NCBI RefSeq assembly: GCF_047948215.1
Contig: NC_134460.1
Location: forward strand, 122,897,324 to 122,961,323
DNA: 64,000 bases
Direction of reading: 5' to 3'
DNA from: Lycorma delicatula
Taxonomy: Eukaryota > Arthropoda > Insecta > Hemiptera > Fulgoridae
Shown here: positions 35,335 through 48,194 of the stretch, in pieces
Layout of the letters: each line of letters opens with the position of its first letter
How positions within the stretch are numbered: position 1 is the stretch's first letter
The notes under the pieces: generated by a model
What the model saw: the letters and a program-made list of their open reading frames with translations, nothing else
The model's database searches: none
What the model was told of the DNA's origin: nothing
Made by a program: the position numbers and the translations under genes

Positions 35335-36200
35335 GTTCAAAGTGACCTTCTATCATGCAGCATTCATCTATAGGAGTCCCTTTTTCATTGTCAGAGTTAA
35401 CGGGGATTTTCTGAAGGTCAGAAACATATATTATCCCCGTACATATATTATCATAGGCATTAATATAAGGCATATATTTTTTCAGCCTTATGAAAAATTA
35501 TGCCTAAAAATCAATGTTGTGTATAATAACAGAAATAAGGTATAGAAAACTACACAGGGTGTACAAAAAAATTATCAGATTTTTAAAGTTATTATCTCTT
35601 AATTTTGACTTGCAATTTTAACAGTAATGAATTACAAATAAAATGGAAATGTAACTCATACAGTTTTTCCCTACAAGGGTTCAAAGTAACCATATTCTTC
35701 AAGCGGAATTCATATATGAGGAGTCCCTTTTTCATTTTCATAGCGATTTTCTGACCTTCAGATACGGAAATTATGCGTGTTAACGTTTCCTCTGTAATGA
35801 AATATTGACTCATTACTGAACACATACGATGAAGAAAGTGCAGTAATCTTAATGCTACAACATTTCGTTCGCAAAGTAGGTCTGTAACAACAGTAAGCGA
35901 TATGGATGTAGGGGATATGATAGGTAGGGTTCCTTAAATCATTCCATACTGATAGCATCGGCCTTCCTTACAAATCTTTTAGGGTTACGCAGGAAAGACC
36001 GCCCTGACAGGTTCAAAATTTTATTTAGACAAATTTGGTCTCGCGTACTTTTTCGTTTACACAGTTGTAGTTTCAAATAGATTATGGTATCGACGAATGC
36101 TCTATTATTACTTGGAAGATCATGATTAAACATTATACTGAAATCATGTTGAACTGTAAATACACATTCAGGTTTATTTAAAAAACTGCCGATAAGCATG
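35335..36200 (-). pseudogene. IS630/Tc1-mariner-type transposase relic
   Basis: Read on the minus strand, pieces of a DDE transposase are visible: LHPYRLLLLQ (end of the DNA-binding half) and FSNESIFHYRGNVNTHNFRI, equivalent to the FSDEAxFHLxGxVNxxNxRxW block around the first catalytic aspartate (here Asn). A K-RDS segment follows. Stops and frameshifts are frequent. A segment near 35335-35425 repeats, imperfectly, the one near 35675-35765, both containing GGAGTCCCTTTTTCATT, so part of the gene is duplicated. No inverted repeats were found. Confidence 0.5.
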
Positions 36201-36209
36201 AATTAATGC

Positions 36210-37200
36210 TGCATAAAACGCAGCATATTTTATCATTGTTTTTCCCTTATTTTCTAATTAATTTTCTTAAAATTTCGTTTGAATATATTTTAAATCTCAA
36301 GTTGACATTCATTATGCTAAATCAATACGATACTAAACAATAATTCCAACATAAATATTAAATAATATTCTTTTCTCTCCTATTCAATATGTACTATATA
36401 ACTTTTCGTTCACAGAATTTTATTTTTTCTTTTTTTTTTACAAAAAATGTCCAACAGGAGCCCCAAATTAACTTCCACAAAAGAAAAAAGAATCATTGAA
36501 ATTGATTCATTAATCAGATTAAATATGTGGGTTGAACATACATTAGAAAAAGCGTACTGGACGAATATTGAACGTCGTCTTTTTTTTTCGTAATAAAAAT
36601 AAAACTCCAATGGCATTTGATTATTATACTATGATATAGGGACAATTTGGGCGGATAAGGAGACGGTATGAAAACTTCTGTCAGTAACAAGATTGAATTG
36701 GTTGTCAAATCCAAAGTAGGTTATAATTTCCCTTTAACGAACATGATTATTAAAAAAAAAAATCTGATGTGGACACTTCCTTGTTGACTTCCTGTTCCCT
36801 TTTGGACTTCCTTGTTCTCCTATTAAATTACATATACATTTTTAAAAGTACATAAAATTTTGTTTCATTAATAAATTCTGATATTTTTTCATATTTTGTT
36901 TTTTTATTGTTATTTTGAATTATTAGTTTTTATTCTTGAATTACTGTCCCGAGATTAATAATAATCTCGAGCCACCAATTAGCGTGGATAATTGAGAATC
37001 GTCTGTACAATGAAATAATCCTGCTATTACAGGTAAAACAGATCAGGCAAATCATTATCATCTATGCTATTGTTATGATTAATAACAATAGTACGGTATT
37101 AATAACCTAACTGACACTGATTTGATAAAAAAAAAAGGTTTCATTTAATCTGAATCAGTTCAATGATAAATAACAATTAAACTTTTCTTTTTTTTCGTTA
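36210..37200. other. AT-rich spacer, nothing recognised
   Basis: Homopolymer-rich AT sequence with short ORFs only on the minus strand and no recognisable domain. A small hairpin (GCTGCATAAAACGCAGC) lies near 36210. Confidence 0.6.
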
Positions 37201-37204
37201 TGAA

Positions 37205-37345
37205 AGATCGGGGATCAACAGCTACCGGTCATTAACCCGGTGGAAATTGGTAGCGCATGAAAAGATGCCAAGCCTGATAGGAATTCGTACCCGGGATCCC
37301 CTCGAGAAATACCGAGACGCTACCTACTCAGTCACGGGTCGGCAT
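37205..37345 (-). mobile_element. tRNA-derived SINE head
   Basis: On the minus strand a tRNA-like head shows a box A-like GTGACTGAGTAGGTAGCG and, about 40 nt later, a box B-like CCGGGTACGAATTCC. The body (minus strand) continues through CTTGGCATC to about 37205. Plus-strand sequence at 37345-37385 (GGATTTGAATACTAGACAG) matches the body of the other SINE family in this window, so two SINEs may abut here. Confidence 0.55.
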
Positions 37346-37389
37346 GGATTTGAATACTAGACAGTGGATACCGGTGTACTCGTATAATG

Positions 37390-38705
37390 TTAATACTTTT
37401 GTCGTCTTCATACTCTTATTTGTAGTATTTTTCATACTTGTTGTAGTATTTCTCTGTCGAAATATTCTCTAGTTCTACTCGTCAGTGTTTCGTGATTTTA
37501 CCGATCTCTATGTTTTGTTTTACCTCGTTTCTTTGTTAAGTTATTCTTCAAATTCACTATATTACGTCTCTGTGGAAAGTGTTTCAATCACTACATACTT
37601 CCAATTCTATCGACGCCGAATCTTCTCGAGCTGCTGATTACATTTTCATCGATGCAAAATCTCTCCCAACTCGTTGCTACATATTTGAGACGCCACGTCT
37701 CACCCCTGTATTCCTGATACACCACTGCGGACTAAGCCCAGGATTACTGTATGTATTCATTTACCTTCATTAACGAGTTCGTCTCTTGCTAATATTTGTG
37801 TGCTACAGGCAAGTTCAATTTTCATTATTTATTACGTTAAACAGTTATTTTATCATTAAAATTTGTGGAACATTCAGTTCATCGTATCTTATGCATTCCC
37901 TTTCAAGTTTAGTTTAAAAACCATTTATTCACGATAGATGGCTTATATAAGGTTGTGTCATCGTTCAGCTGCAACCTATTTTACGTGCTTAATTATTTCA
38001 ATTTGTTGTTATTGTAATTAACTCTATAATTTAATCCTGTAACTTGTTAATCGCCGAGATTAATTCTTTTCTACTCATGAACTGTATTCATAATACTTCT
38101 CTTAAATTAACCTAAAGCAAATTACTCCTGATGTGCAGTTATATTTTAGGACTTCTTTTAATTTTATATTTTCAAGAAGGCTTACCAGTAAAGGAACTCT
38201 ATATGTTTATTTATTTCAATTTGATTATTGTAATTAACTCTTTTTGTACTATAATATTATTGTGGCCTTTTTTCTACTTTAAACTAGAATTACATGTTTG
38301 AATTATTTAATGCTAAGTTTGTTGTTCATAAATCAGGAAAGGCCAGTGCCAATTAAGACTTACTGTAATTTATTTTTCTAAGTTAATGACATTTGTTCAT
38401 TGCTAATTTTTCAATATTACAGCATTTGTCAGTAATGTAATAATTATCCAGTCATACTATGTTTATTGATGTTTTGTTTTTCTAAGTATATAATTGTAAA
38501 TCTCATTTTAGTATTATTATTACTGATATGCTGATTTCAGTTGATATTTCTTATGTGAAATTAAGTTATGTTTATTTCCTAATTTCATTTAATTTAAGGT
38601 TATGCTTTAACATAAGTTCAGTTGTTTCCTTTCTCATTAAAGTCCAATTTCTTTTAGCAAATACGAGCTGTGTTTTCTTTTATTTTTGTTAACTTTACCC
38701 AACAA
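37390..38705. other. AT-rich spacer with one unrecognised ORF
   Basis: An ORF at 37579-37773 on the plus strand (64 codons, starting MFQSLHTSN) lies in a slightly GC-richer patch; I do not recognise it. The rest is AT-rich and featureless. Confidence 0.4.
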
Positions 38706-38708
38706 TAT

Positions 38709-38882
38709 GTATGACATGTAAATAAGGTGTGGTCTTTTATAGACTCAGGCCGACATTCCTGAATTGTGTGGTTAATTAATTGAACCCCAACCACCAAAAT
38801 ACACCGGCATCCTATGCCTAGTATTCAAATCCGAATAAAAGCAACTAATTTTTTAACTAGGATTCGAACCTCAGAACCTAAA
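38709..38882 (-). mobile_element. tRNA-derived SINE copy (family S)
   Basis: On the minus strand: box B-like GGTTCGAATCCTAG, then CGGATTTGAATACTAG, GGTGGTTGGGGTTCAATTA, GGCCTGAGTC and a tail CACACCTTATTTACATG. The same order of blocks occurs near 48.2, 56.7 and 58.7 kb. The 5' part (box A) is missing or decayed. Confidence 0.65.
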
Positions 38883-39058
38883 TAAATATTTATATATATA
38901 TGAATATTAACTTAAATGTAACTTATTTATGTTTACCTTTCTGTTAATTGGATAGAATTAATTATAATAACAAGACATGTTTTATTTAAAAATATTATCT
39001 TTCATAATCTCTTGGCTTATCCAATCAACTATACAAACTTATAAATTAAATAAACTTC

Positions 39059-39092
39059 GTTTCACTTAGAATTCTCTAAGCTTCCTCAGGTG
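39059..39092 (-). ncRNA. Hammerhead-like core in left terminal repeat
   Basis: On the minus strand CTGAGGA (39083-39089, fitting CUGANGA) is followed by a stem GCTTAG/CTAAGT with loop AGAATT, then GAAAC. Penelope-like elements are known to carry minimal hammerhead ribozymes in their terminal repeats. The stem I and cleavage-site parts are not clear by eye. Confidence 0.45.
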
Positions 39093-39970
39093 ACAATACA
39101 CATTCATTCCTATCAACACAACCAATATGATATAAAAAAATCAGTAGTCAAGAATCTTGCAAACAGAGTAATAAAATTTACAAACTACGAAGATAGACCA
39201 GAATATATAAAAAAGTAAAAGATCTATTAATAAAAAATAATTATCCGGAAAATATCATAAATAAAATATTTAAAACTGCAATTCATAAATACTATAATAA
39301 TATAATAAAAATCAAATTTACAACAATCTGAATAGTATGTTTGCTAAATTAAAATCGCCAATAGAAAAAATCAACAAGCTAACGTAGTATACAGCATTCC
39401 GCGTTAAGATTGTATTGCGTTGTACATTGTACAAACATCTCAATTCCTTAAAAAAAAGAATAGAAGTCCATAAATATAGAAAAACGGAAGTGACACCGCT
39501 CATAAAACATACAGTAGAACATAAACACTCGTTCGATTTCAACAGAACGGAAATATTAGACAAAGAACAAAATACATATAAAAGGACCACTCTAGAAATT
39601 ATATACATCAAGAAAAGTACAAACGCTGTGAACAACAGAATAGACGTAGCCGGATTAAGCAATATACATTTTAATTTAATTTAAAAAAATCATATTTATA
39701 TTGTAAATTTAATTTTAAGGAAAATAATATTTAATGTTTGTAATTTTTGAGAAAAATATTTGCATTGTAAAGGTTTCAATACACAGGAAATAGCAATCAG
39801 ATTATATAAAGAGATACATAAAATTATCTAAAGATAAATGAATCACGTATGAGTAGGGGATCTATTACAACAAGGGTGGGGATAAAATATTTTTATCTAG
39901 GATGGGTAGATCAGTTAATTTCTTAGTATGTATGAGAATTTTGCATGATGTTTATATGAAAGTGTATTGT

Positions 39971-40004
39971 CACCTGAGGAAGCTCAGAGAATTCTAAGTG
40001 AAAC
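39971..40004 (+). ncRNA. Hammerhead-like core in right terminal repeat
   Basis: CTGAGGA (39974-39980) and GAAA (40000-40003) enclose the same stem, weakened by one T-to-C change (GCTCAG). It is the inverted counterpart of the copy at 39059-39092. Confidence 0.4.
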
Positions 40005-40096
40005 TTAGTGTATTTAATTTATAAGTTTGTGTAGTTGATTTATTAACCCAAGAGATTCATAAAGATAATACTTTTAAGTAAAATATGCCTTGTTAT

Positions 40097-40100
<4 letters not shown>

Positions 40101-40136
<36 letters not shown>

Positions 40137-40986
40137 TTCAATATATGATTATAAAAAGATTTGTGAAACACATATATAAGTATGCTGTTAAAATAAAAAA
40201 ATAATCCTTTTGCTAGTTAGATCTAAAAACAAATGGAAAGAATAAAAAAAAAAGAATGTGGAAATAGATCTTTGGATGTCTTAAGAAAACTTTTATAGGA
40301 TTAACTGTGAACAGGAAAGAATAGCGAAGAAGCTTTCCTAACAAAGCTCTGAACTCTTCAATAGCTAACACCACAAAGTAAGTAGTAAAGAAAACACACC
40401 AGTTGAAAAAAAAAAAAAACTAAAAGAAAACATGATTAAGTTTTGCTTGTAATATCAGGAGAAACTACAATGTAATACAACATAAAACATTGGATACCTC
40501 GTTTCAACTTGTTATAATTGTTTAAATATTAGCTTCGTAACATGGTTTTTTTTTTGTAAAATTATGGGATATTATATATATACTTAAATAAAATTGTTTT
40601 GAATTATGAAAATTAACGATCAGACATTGATTTATTCAAAAATAAATTGAATAACTCAATCAACCATTGTGACCTACAGGCAGCTATATTATTGATCTTT
40701 TACTATTACGGAGACAATGTAAAGCAATGTTTTCATGTTTAGAAACTGTAAGCTTATTTTATGACGTAAGCGTGCCTAAATTCATTCTTGCGACTAGTAC
40801 TCTTTTACAGTATGGTTTTAATACATACAACGACAGGTAATACATATTTATTATTCTTGTACAAGTATTATGTAAATTTAAATAAATAATATTAATAATA
40901 ATAGTACACTAATTATTAGTATGAGATTAATTCCAGGTAGATAAATTTTACTTTTATATATATATAAAAAAAAAATCATATGTGTG

Positions 40987-41039
<53 letters not shown>

Positions 41040-41468
41040 AGCGTGTTACTAAAGTAAATAAACTATGTTTATTTAGAAATTTTTTATTCATACGGTATTT
41101 TATTATAAACAGTTTTCTTCCCCCCAAATGACACTTGACATGTCATGTTATCTGGGAAAAAAAAATTTAGTTAATTTACGAGGTAGTCGAAACCTACATT
41201 TTACGATGTAATGTTTAGGGAATAAAAAGTTCTGAAGTACACGTTTACTTAACAAAAACATACATACATTAAACATTTTTACATGATATCTCCTTCAAAG
41301 TAAATCTATTTTAGTAACTTTTTGTAATGTTCGTTAAATCTTTAAAAATATTTATAATATTTCTAACACCTTTTTTCAGTTAATATATCGCGTCAGGAAT
41401 GAAATAATCGGTCTCTTTATTTCGCCCTTTTTTGTTTAAAAATTTATAAAATTTAAAAAAATAGTACT
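40101..41468. other. AT-rich spacer with (AT)n runs
   Basis: (AT)n microsatellites lie at about 40101-40133 and 40993-41032. I see no gene or recognisable element. Confidence 0.6.
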
Positions 41469-41888
41469 ACATCAGAGAAATACGGGGTGATATTTAAGTA
41501 TAGAAATTGCATATTTGAGAGGTATTTGGTAGATAGAAAGAAATGGGATTGTTCTACATACTTAAAAAAAGTTTGCATTATTTTGGATTTCTAATTTTTA
41601 TCCGCAGTTTAGGATCCGTCATATTGAATCAAACTTAATTTTTTAAATTAGGAAGGTGAAATATGACACACGATTTCGATTTAAAATCTTATAAGAAACG
41701 CAATGGTGAAACCTGTTTTTCTGTTAACGGCTTTGTTATCGAGTTATAAACATTCAAAGTTGCAATGACGGAAAAATCGCGTTAACAATAAAACGAAGTA
41801 AAACGCCCTGCGTGAACAATTTTATCGGATTTTAGATTCATAGTGCATACAAAAACGAACTTTAAACAGTGCTGATAATAATAAAAAA

Positions 41889-42350
41889 TCTATATAAATA
41901 AAAATGTAAATGTTCGTTTGTTCAAAATCTTAAATCTCCGAAAGTTGTTCACCGATTGCTTTGAAATTTTGACACAACGTTGAATTCGAATACGCGCGTG
42001 TTTTTATATATTTACTATTTATATACCTAAGATGTCACACCTATTACAGGTAAAAACATGCTTTTTTTAAAAAAAAACATCGCTATCTGTTGGACGTAAA
42101 CGTTACAAACGCTGTACTAAATATTTTACGATTTTATTTCAATGTTTCCGATATGTGTTCGATATAGATTAAAAAAACTACTGGACCGATTTACGCGCGG
42201 GGAAAAGGTAGAAAGAGAAAAATCGGAAAAAGGAAATAGGGAAAAATCGAAAAAGTAAAGGGAAAGAGGAAAAAATGAAAAAGGGGAAAATGGGTACAGG
42301 AGAAGATTCGTCAATTATCATCTTTTCAATTCGTCAATGTCTATAGGTTA
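41889..42350 (+). mobile_element. Possible Helitron-like terminal fragment
   Basis: The segment begins TCTATATAAATAAAAATG and continues GTTCGTTTGTTC, CACCGATTGCTTTGAAATT and ACTGGACCGATTTACGCG. This wording resembles 5' ends of insect Helitrons as I remember them. It sits inside the long-inverted-repeat element and may be a nested insertion. Other explanations remain open. Confidence 0.3.
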
Positions 42351-42414
42351 GGTTTTCTAAATATGTTTTAGATACCATCAAAAAAATAATCCACAAGAAA
42401 TAGGTCTGGGACCT

Positions 42415-43240
42415 GGTAGGTCATTCGATGGCTTCTCTACGATCTATCCAGCGATTTAGAAATCGTTTATTTAAAATTTGCCGTGCCCTTAGATAATAAT
42501 GAGGTGGTTCCCCGTCTTGCTGAAACCATACATTATTATTTAATTCTTGTAAAAAATGTTCCTGGATATTTGATAAACTCCTATTGGCTAACAAGTTGAA
42601 ATAAGCATCTCTTTTCATCTAAAATAAAAAGCCCTACAATAAAGTGACTAACAATTACCGCCTAAATGTTCACTTTCTGAGGGTGCTGTGTATGAGCTTC
42701 CAACATTCATCTCAGATTGTTATCGCTCCAATATTGACAGTTTTGCTTATTCACACGGCCATTCAACATAAAAGTTGCTTTATCAATAAATATTACTGAA
42801 TTACGAAAATTTACGTCTTAATCTAATTTTTGAATTATAATATCACAATACTCATCTCGGTGGTTAAAATCATCTTTTGATAGTTCTTGCACCAGGTGTA
42901 GTTTATAAGAGTGAAATTTATTTTTTTAAAGAATTTTTTTGAACTGAAGAATTATGGATGTCATATTGAACAACAGCTTTCCAAATCGATTAATGAAGGT
43001 CTTCAACAAAAGTCTGCAATACATCTAATGACTTTGCATTGGTTGTGACAGTTCTTGGTTCTCTTGGTACCTCTGTAAGGACGATTCTTTACAGTATCGG
43101 TTTCTTCAGATCGCTGTAATATCTTGATCACAGTCGATTTACTTATCGATTCTCTGTTTGGAAATTTATTATTAATTAAATCACATATCTCTTGTAAAGG
43201 CTGGTTTCACTTAAAGAAGGCATTGTTATCTGAAGATTTA
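42415..43240 (-). pseudogene. IS630/Tc1-mariner-type transposase relic
   Basis: On the minus strand, pieces in order are: an HTH-like start (DLINNKFPNRESISKSTVIKIL), YKLHLVQELSKDDFNHRDEY, SVIFIDKATFMLNGRVNKQN with the first catalytic Asp changed in context, then WFQQDGEPPHYYLRARQILN with the second catalytic Asp, and RWIDRREAIE. Stops and frameshifts separate them. It lies between inverted repeats, so it is likely the dead transposase of that element. Confidence 0.65.
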
Positions 43241-43989
43241 ATTTTTAATAAAACTAAATAAATGAGCGAGGAAACCAGTAATAAAACTCACAAAAAAATA
43301 AATTTGAATTACCAGGTCTACAACTTAATTTTTACTAGCACTATCAAATTTTACTTTTAAAAGTATGTTGAAGTAAAAAGGTGAAATGAGGAGTTAATAA
43401 GTTGCATTGTTTCAACGTAATATCAACTGCATTGTTGTAAATTAACAGCTGGTAAGTAACAAATATCAACTGATATTAAAACTGGAAGTTAATATTTATT
43501 TAGAAAATAATATCAGTTGTTATAGCATTTTAATTCGTTGTTGTGTTGTAAGTTATTAGTATATATATATATAATTATTAGTTAATAGGACTGTTTAAAA
43601 TTCGTTATTGTATGAATTATGAATGTAAAATGCAATAAAACTGTTCATGCAGCTCGTTTTATTAACACGATTTATTCGTTATTAAAAATTTGAATGCTTA
43701 TAACTCGCGATAACGAAGGCATTAACAGAAAAACAGGTCTCACTATTGTTTTTCATGTAAAATTTTAAATTGAAATCATTTTTCATATGTCCCCCTTCTT
43801 ACTTAAAAAAAATTAAGTTTGATTCAATATGGCGGATCCAAGATGGTACACAAAAAATGAAAATTTTTTTAACTATGTAGAACCCCCCGTTTCTTTCTTT
43901 CTGCCTCCTAAATACCTTACAGATATGCAGTATAAAACTGTTTCCATGGTTAAATATCATCCGGTATAATGAATACTGGAGAAATGGAG

Positions 43990-45500
43990 CTATAATGGAT
44001 ACTAGAGAAAAAAGTTGTAGTACCAAATTTTTCGACTAGAGTTAATCGATGACTCATTATAATGGATAATAATTCAGATTTTAATTCCATTTTTCCGGTT
44101 ATTTCCATCTGATTATTTTAAGTAAACGATGAAAATTGTCATCGTACATGTACTTATTTGTTGATTGGCAGTCTGAAATGATTCATTGACGAAATTAAAC
44201 CATATTTCTTATTTCATTTGAGTTGGTTATTTTTTGCAGATCATTCTGCCTTTATCTTTAACGATTTCAGAATATATTTCCATCGTCAGTAATTCATTTT
44301 CTACGTCCACAACGTCATGTGACGGCTACGGCCTCTTTTGACCTCTTTTAATGTAAAACCCGTTTCTTGTCATATGATCATCATCCCGAAACATGATATA
44401 GCCATACCAGCGCAGGCTGGTATGTCCTTGTATTTCTGCGACTTTGAAATGTTCACATATTTTTCGATTTATAATCTCATCCGATCTGTTTATTCCGCCG
44501 GCTCATCTAAACATACACAACTTTGTGGTATTTAAATTTTAAAATATTTATTAGCTTATTGACGAAAATACCCTATAAAATAAACAAAATATTTGTAAAG
44601 TAACTTATGTTCAGCTTTGTTTTTAAATAAAATTTATATGTCTGAACAGATGTTTGTGACAACTGAAATTTTCCGGTGGAAAGTTCAAAAATACCATTTT
44701 TCTGGTATGGAAATTTTTTTCTTAGTTGTAGTTTTAAGTTCTATAAATTCCATTTTCCTTTCTATATTTAAAATTAAATGAAACAAGGTTTAAGAATACG
44801 CTTGGTTTATAAAACGTATGTACCCTAAAATGTTTTAAATAATAACTCCTTTCAAATAATTTTCTTTTGAAATTAAACTAAGTTTTGCAAATGTTTGTTT
44901 ATAATTATTTTTTACATTATTTTTAGAATATGTCGATAAATACAATGGATTTTTGTTCAGTTTAGAGAATATTAACTTCTAACTAATTTAAAACTTGAAA
45001 TTATTATTTCATCAGATCTTTCTTCAACATTTAGTACACGCTAAGTGTTCTATCATTGTCTCAACAGACTATGAAATCCAGTCACCTAAAAACGATTTTT
45101 ATTGAAACGCATTTACTACTACTACTAAATTAGTGGGTTATTTCATTGCTTTTAAGTCATATGCTTTTTCAAGATTTAAATAAGTTTGAAACTGTTGAAA
45201 ATATTTTAAGGCAAACGCAAAGTTTGACAATTTTACCTAATTCAATAACGAGACATCTTGAATTGTGATGACATTACACGCATGTTGCCCAAACACACAA
45301 CAGGTATCATCATCATAAACACTACCAACTTATGAAACAATAATTTTCCTTTTTTAAAATTACTAATTAATTTTATTTAAAACTACTTTTTTTTTACAAA
45401 TATAACTCCATAGTAATAATAAATAATTTTAATTATTTTCATATTCAACATATCAAAACGATTATATCAATTTAATTTTTTTTCAAATCACCATTCATGA
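43990..45500. other. AT-rich spacer, unrecognised
   Basis: A plus-strand ORF at 44338-44535 (65 codons, starting MTSFNVKP) lies in a GC-richer patch (44300-44530) that contains a hairpin ATACCAGC/GCTGGTAT at about 44403-44422. I do not recognise it; it could be a piece of an old LINE on the other strand. Confidence 0.35.
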
Positions 45501-45579
45501 TTGAACTAACTGTTGCCTGAGAAATCATCATTAACTAATCATCAAATAACTACCGGCAAACCTCGTCGTGAATTTCAAC

Positions 45580-46230
45580 TAAAACTACATACATGTTCAG
45601 TAAATAATAGCGAATCGATTAACAATAACTGCCATTGTCAGGCAATAGACGACGTCAAATCAATAAAATATCTCGGAATAATATTGGACGATCATATGAA
45701 GTGGAATTTCCACGTACAGTATTTAACATCAAGATTAAAATATCTTATTCATACTTATTACAAAATAAACAAAATTAAAGATCTTGAAATAATAAGAATT
45801 ATATATTTTCCTTATGCTCATTCACTATTTCAATATGGAATCGAGATATGGGGAGAAACATGTGATACATATCTTAATAAAATATTTATGCCCCAGAAAT
45901 ATTTAATTAGTGCAGATCTTGGTAGACCAAGGTTATATCTCGGTACACGCTTATTTGAAGAATTTAAAGTACCTACCTACTTTGAGATAAATATATGTCA
46001 AAAACGCAATGCAACTCATAAACAAATAAATAAATGATTTTGAATTTAAAAATACACCGTACAATACTCATTCAACAGCAACAAATATTTATACTACATT
46101 CTTTTTAAAATTAACTGTTTGCAAACGTCGATTTTCATAATACTCCAGTATATTTTCTAACAAAGTTTCCAATCATTTTAACGTCCAAATAATAAATAGT
46201 AATCTAATCAAAGAAATAGATGAATAGGTG
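45580..46230 (+). pseudogene. LINE fragment: RT thumb / C-terminal region
   Basis: An open stretch encodes DDVKSIKYLGIILDDHMKWNFHVQYL, then YFPYAHSLFQYGIEIWG, matching the conserved region just after the RT active site in Jockey/CR1-like LINEs. Beyond 46037 the similarity seems to continue in other frames to about 46230. The RT core and endonuclease are absent. It is a dead 5'-truncated fragment. Confidence 0.6.
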
Positions 46231-46239
46231 AAACACAAT

Positions 46240-47525
46240 ATATGTTTTAAATTACCAAATTGAAATACAAACATAATCCATACTAATAACAATAAATTTA
46301 ATATATTATTATAATGAATAGCATACAACATAAATTAATATGCTACTTAACTTTAAAAAATCTACATATATAAAACTGTGAATATATAAATGAATGCTAA
46401 GGATGTACAGATTCATAATACCATTCTGTTGTCTTGTCCTATGAGTATTTCTTGTTGTCTTATATATTATCTTATGCATTTTTTTTTTATTTCTCCATTA
46501 TGAAATTTTTTTTTCTTATTTTTTAGATTATGAATTTATTGTATTTTATTTTATTTGATTTCAATATAAATTTAAATAATTTTACATTCCGGTTCTATGC
46601 ATTTTTTCTTTTAATCTATTTTATTTAACTTAATTTTTAAATTAAAAATTTTAATTTTTTTATTTTTATGTATCATGGTACAAAAATCATACATTTTTAT
46701 TTAATTAAATATTGCATCTTTAATTAGTTCTTTTATTAATTATCCTGTTATAATGAATGAATTTACGGCTAGCGGTCAAGATTTGTTTTTTCCTACCTGC
46801 GTCAAGGATAAATATGTTAAATAAAATTGTATATGTATTTTTATAATTATTATATATACTTATTACTTGATAACCGTTGGTCAAAATACATCAAAATTTG
46901 ATGAGGATGAAGAAAAAGAAATTAATTATCAATAGGTATATTAGAATTTATGATAATATTAAAAAAGAAAAACCCACGAACGTAATGTCAAATTAGGTTA
47001 AAAATTAGTTAAAAAAAGATACTTTGCTTTGGTTTTTAACATTTTTTAATCGAATGAATTTGGATCGGTTAACAGAATACGCATGACTGGAGATATACTA
47101 CAACTATTACTAATATTTTAGGATTATTCTGAAATGAGTTATTAAACCATAAACTAATCGGAAAAGATATAAGAGAACAGGAAAATTGTAATCCTAATTA
47201 AAACACATATTGATAAATCTTTATAAACATAATTTTATATCTCTTAATTTAATCGTTTATACGGCTTTGTAAGTCTTCATTTTTTACTATCCTCAGTTTA
47301 ATTCAAGTTAACTAAACAAAGACTGAAAAATAAAATATAGATTTTTCTCTTTTACTGCAGAAATATTTTTAATTAAACTTTTATTTTTCCTGCTATATAG
47401 TTAGGAATAAGTGTAAAGTACATTAAATAAGAGAAAGTATTCCAATCGGAGTTTCTGTAAATTTTTACGTTTAAAATAACCACTTTGAATTTTTAAAAAA
47501 ATACAATTTTAGCCTTTAAAATATT
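46240..47525. other. AT-rich spacer, nothing recognised
   Basis: Very AT-rich with T-runs; no ORF of interest or recognisable repeat. Confidence 0.6.
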
Positions 47526-47534
47526 CCGAAAGGG

Positions 47535-48045
47535 TAAAGTATGTACGTACGTATGTATGTAATTTCTCCTGATTTCGCTTGAAATATCCAAACTGTATAG
47601 GCCAATTCTGATGAAGTTTGGTACGATGATTTTTTATATGGCACACCAAACGATCACCGAAAATCGTTGCTGGAAATTTCATTCAACTGCTGCATTTGGA
47701 TTTTCTTCAGACCATCGATGTGAATTCCGGGTGTTGTTTATATCATTACGGGTGAAAAGTAGATTTGTACGAAAATGCACGTATATATGTATTGTGTACG
47801 TTAATATAAGTGTATGTGTATGTATAAACGGAATCAAGTAATAATTATTGTTAATCCATGTTGGGTGGATGGATGGATGAAATGCGAAGTATACAAGCAA
47901 AAGGTAGACACACGTGATGTACTAATCGAGCTCACCCTCAATGCTGCTGCCCTCTTCAAAGTTATCGTTAGGTTTGTGACAAAAAATGTAAGGAAACGAG
48001 TTGAAAAGTGCATCGATGTTATTGGTGGAATTTTCGAACATTAAA
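47535..48045 (+). pseudogene. Transposon fragments incl. transposase C-terminal end
   Basis: A TACG/TATG-rich start followed by CCAATTCTGATGAAGTTTGG resembles repeats of Helitron type. Further on, 47940-48040 encodes KNVRKRVEKCIDVIGGIFEH, which matches the usual C-terminal end (RRLxxCIxxxGGHFEH) of IS630-type transposases in insects. The two may be unrelated fragments lying together. Confidence 0.35.
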
Positions 48046-48194
48046 ATTAACATTATTGTAAAACAATTATTTGTAAATTAAATTTAATTTGTTTATTAAA
48101 TTAATTAACATAAATATCATTGTAAATTAACACTATATAAACCACAGTGAATATTTATTAACGTAATTTAAAAGTATTTTATTTTTTCAAAGGT

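Larger units (their letters stand above)
38960..40100 (+). mobile_element. Penelope-like element relic with inverted terminal repeats
   Basis: Inverted repeats of about 140-150 bp (38960-39112 and 39961-40100) enclose a decayed coding stretch on the plus strand. Visible are the end of the RT region (VKNLANRVIKFTNYED), then a GIY-YIG-type region with YSIP...DCIALYIVQTSQ around 39388-39440 and HKHSFDFNRTEILDKE...LEIIYIKKS to 39684. These are C-terminal hallmarks of Penelope-like elements. The Gly of the YIG is changed and stops interrupt the frame. Most of the RT is absent. Confidence 0.72.
41470..43985. mobile_element. Long-inverted-repeat DNA transposon relic
   Basis: Imperfect inverted repeats of about 340 bp, 41470-41815 and 43645-43985, flank a transposase relic. 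Shared blocks include CATATTGAATCAAACTTAATTT and CCTGTTTTTCTGTTAA in each arm. Arms in this position around an IS630/mariner-type transposase are consistent with a cut-and-paste element. The exact ends and target duplication are not resolved. Confidence 0.55.
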
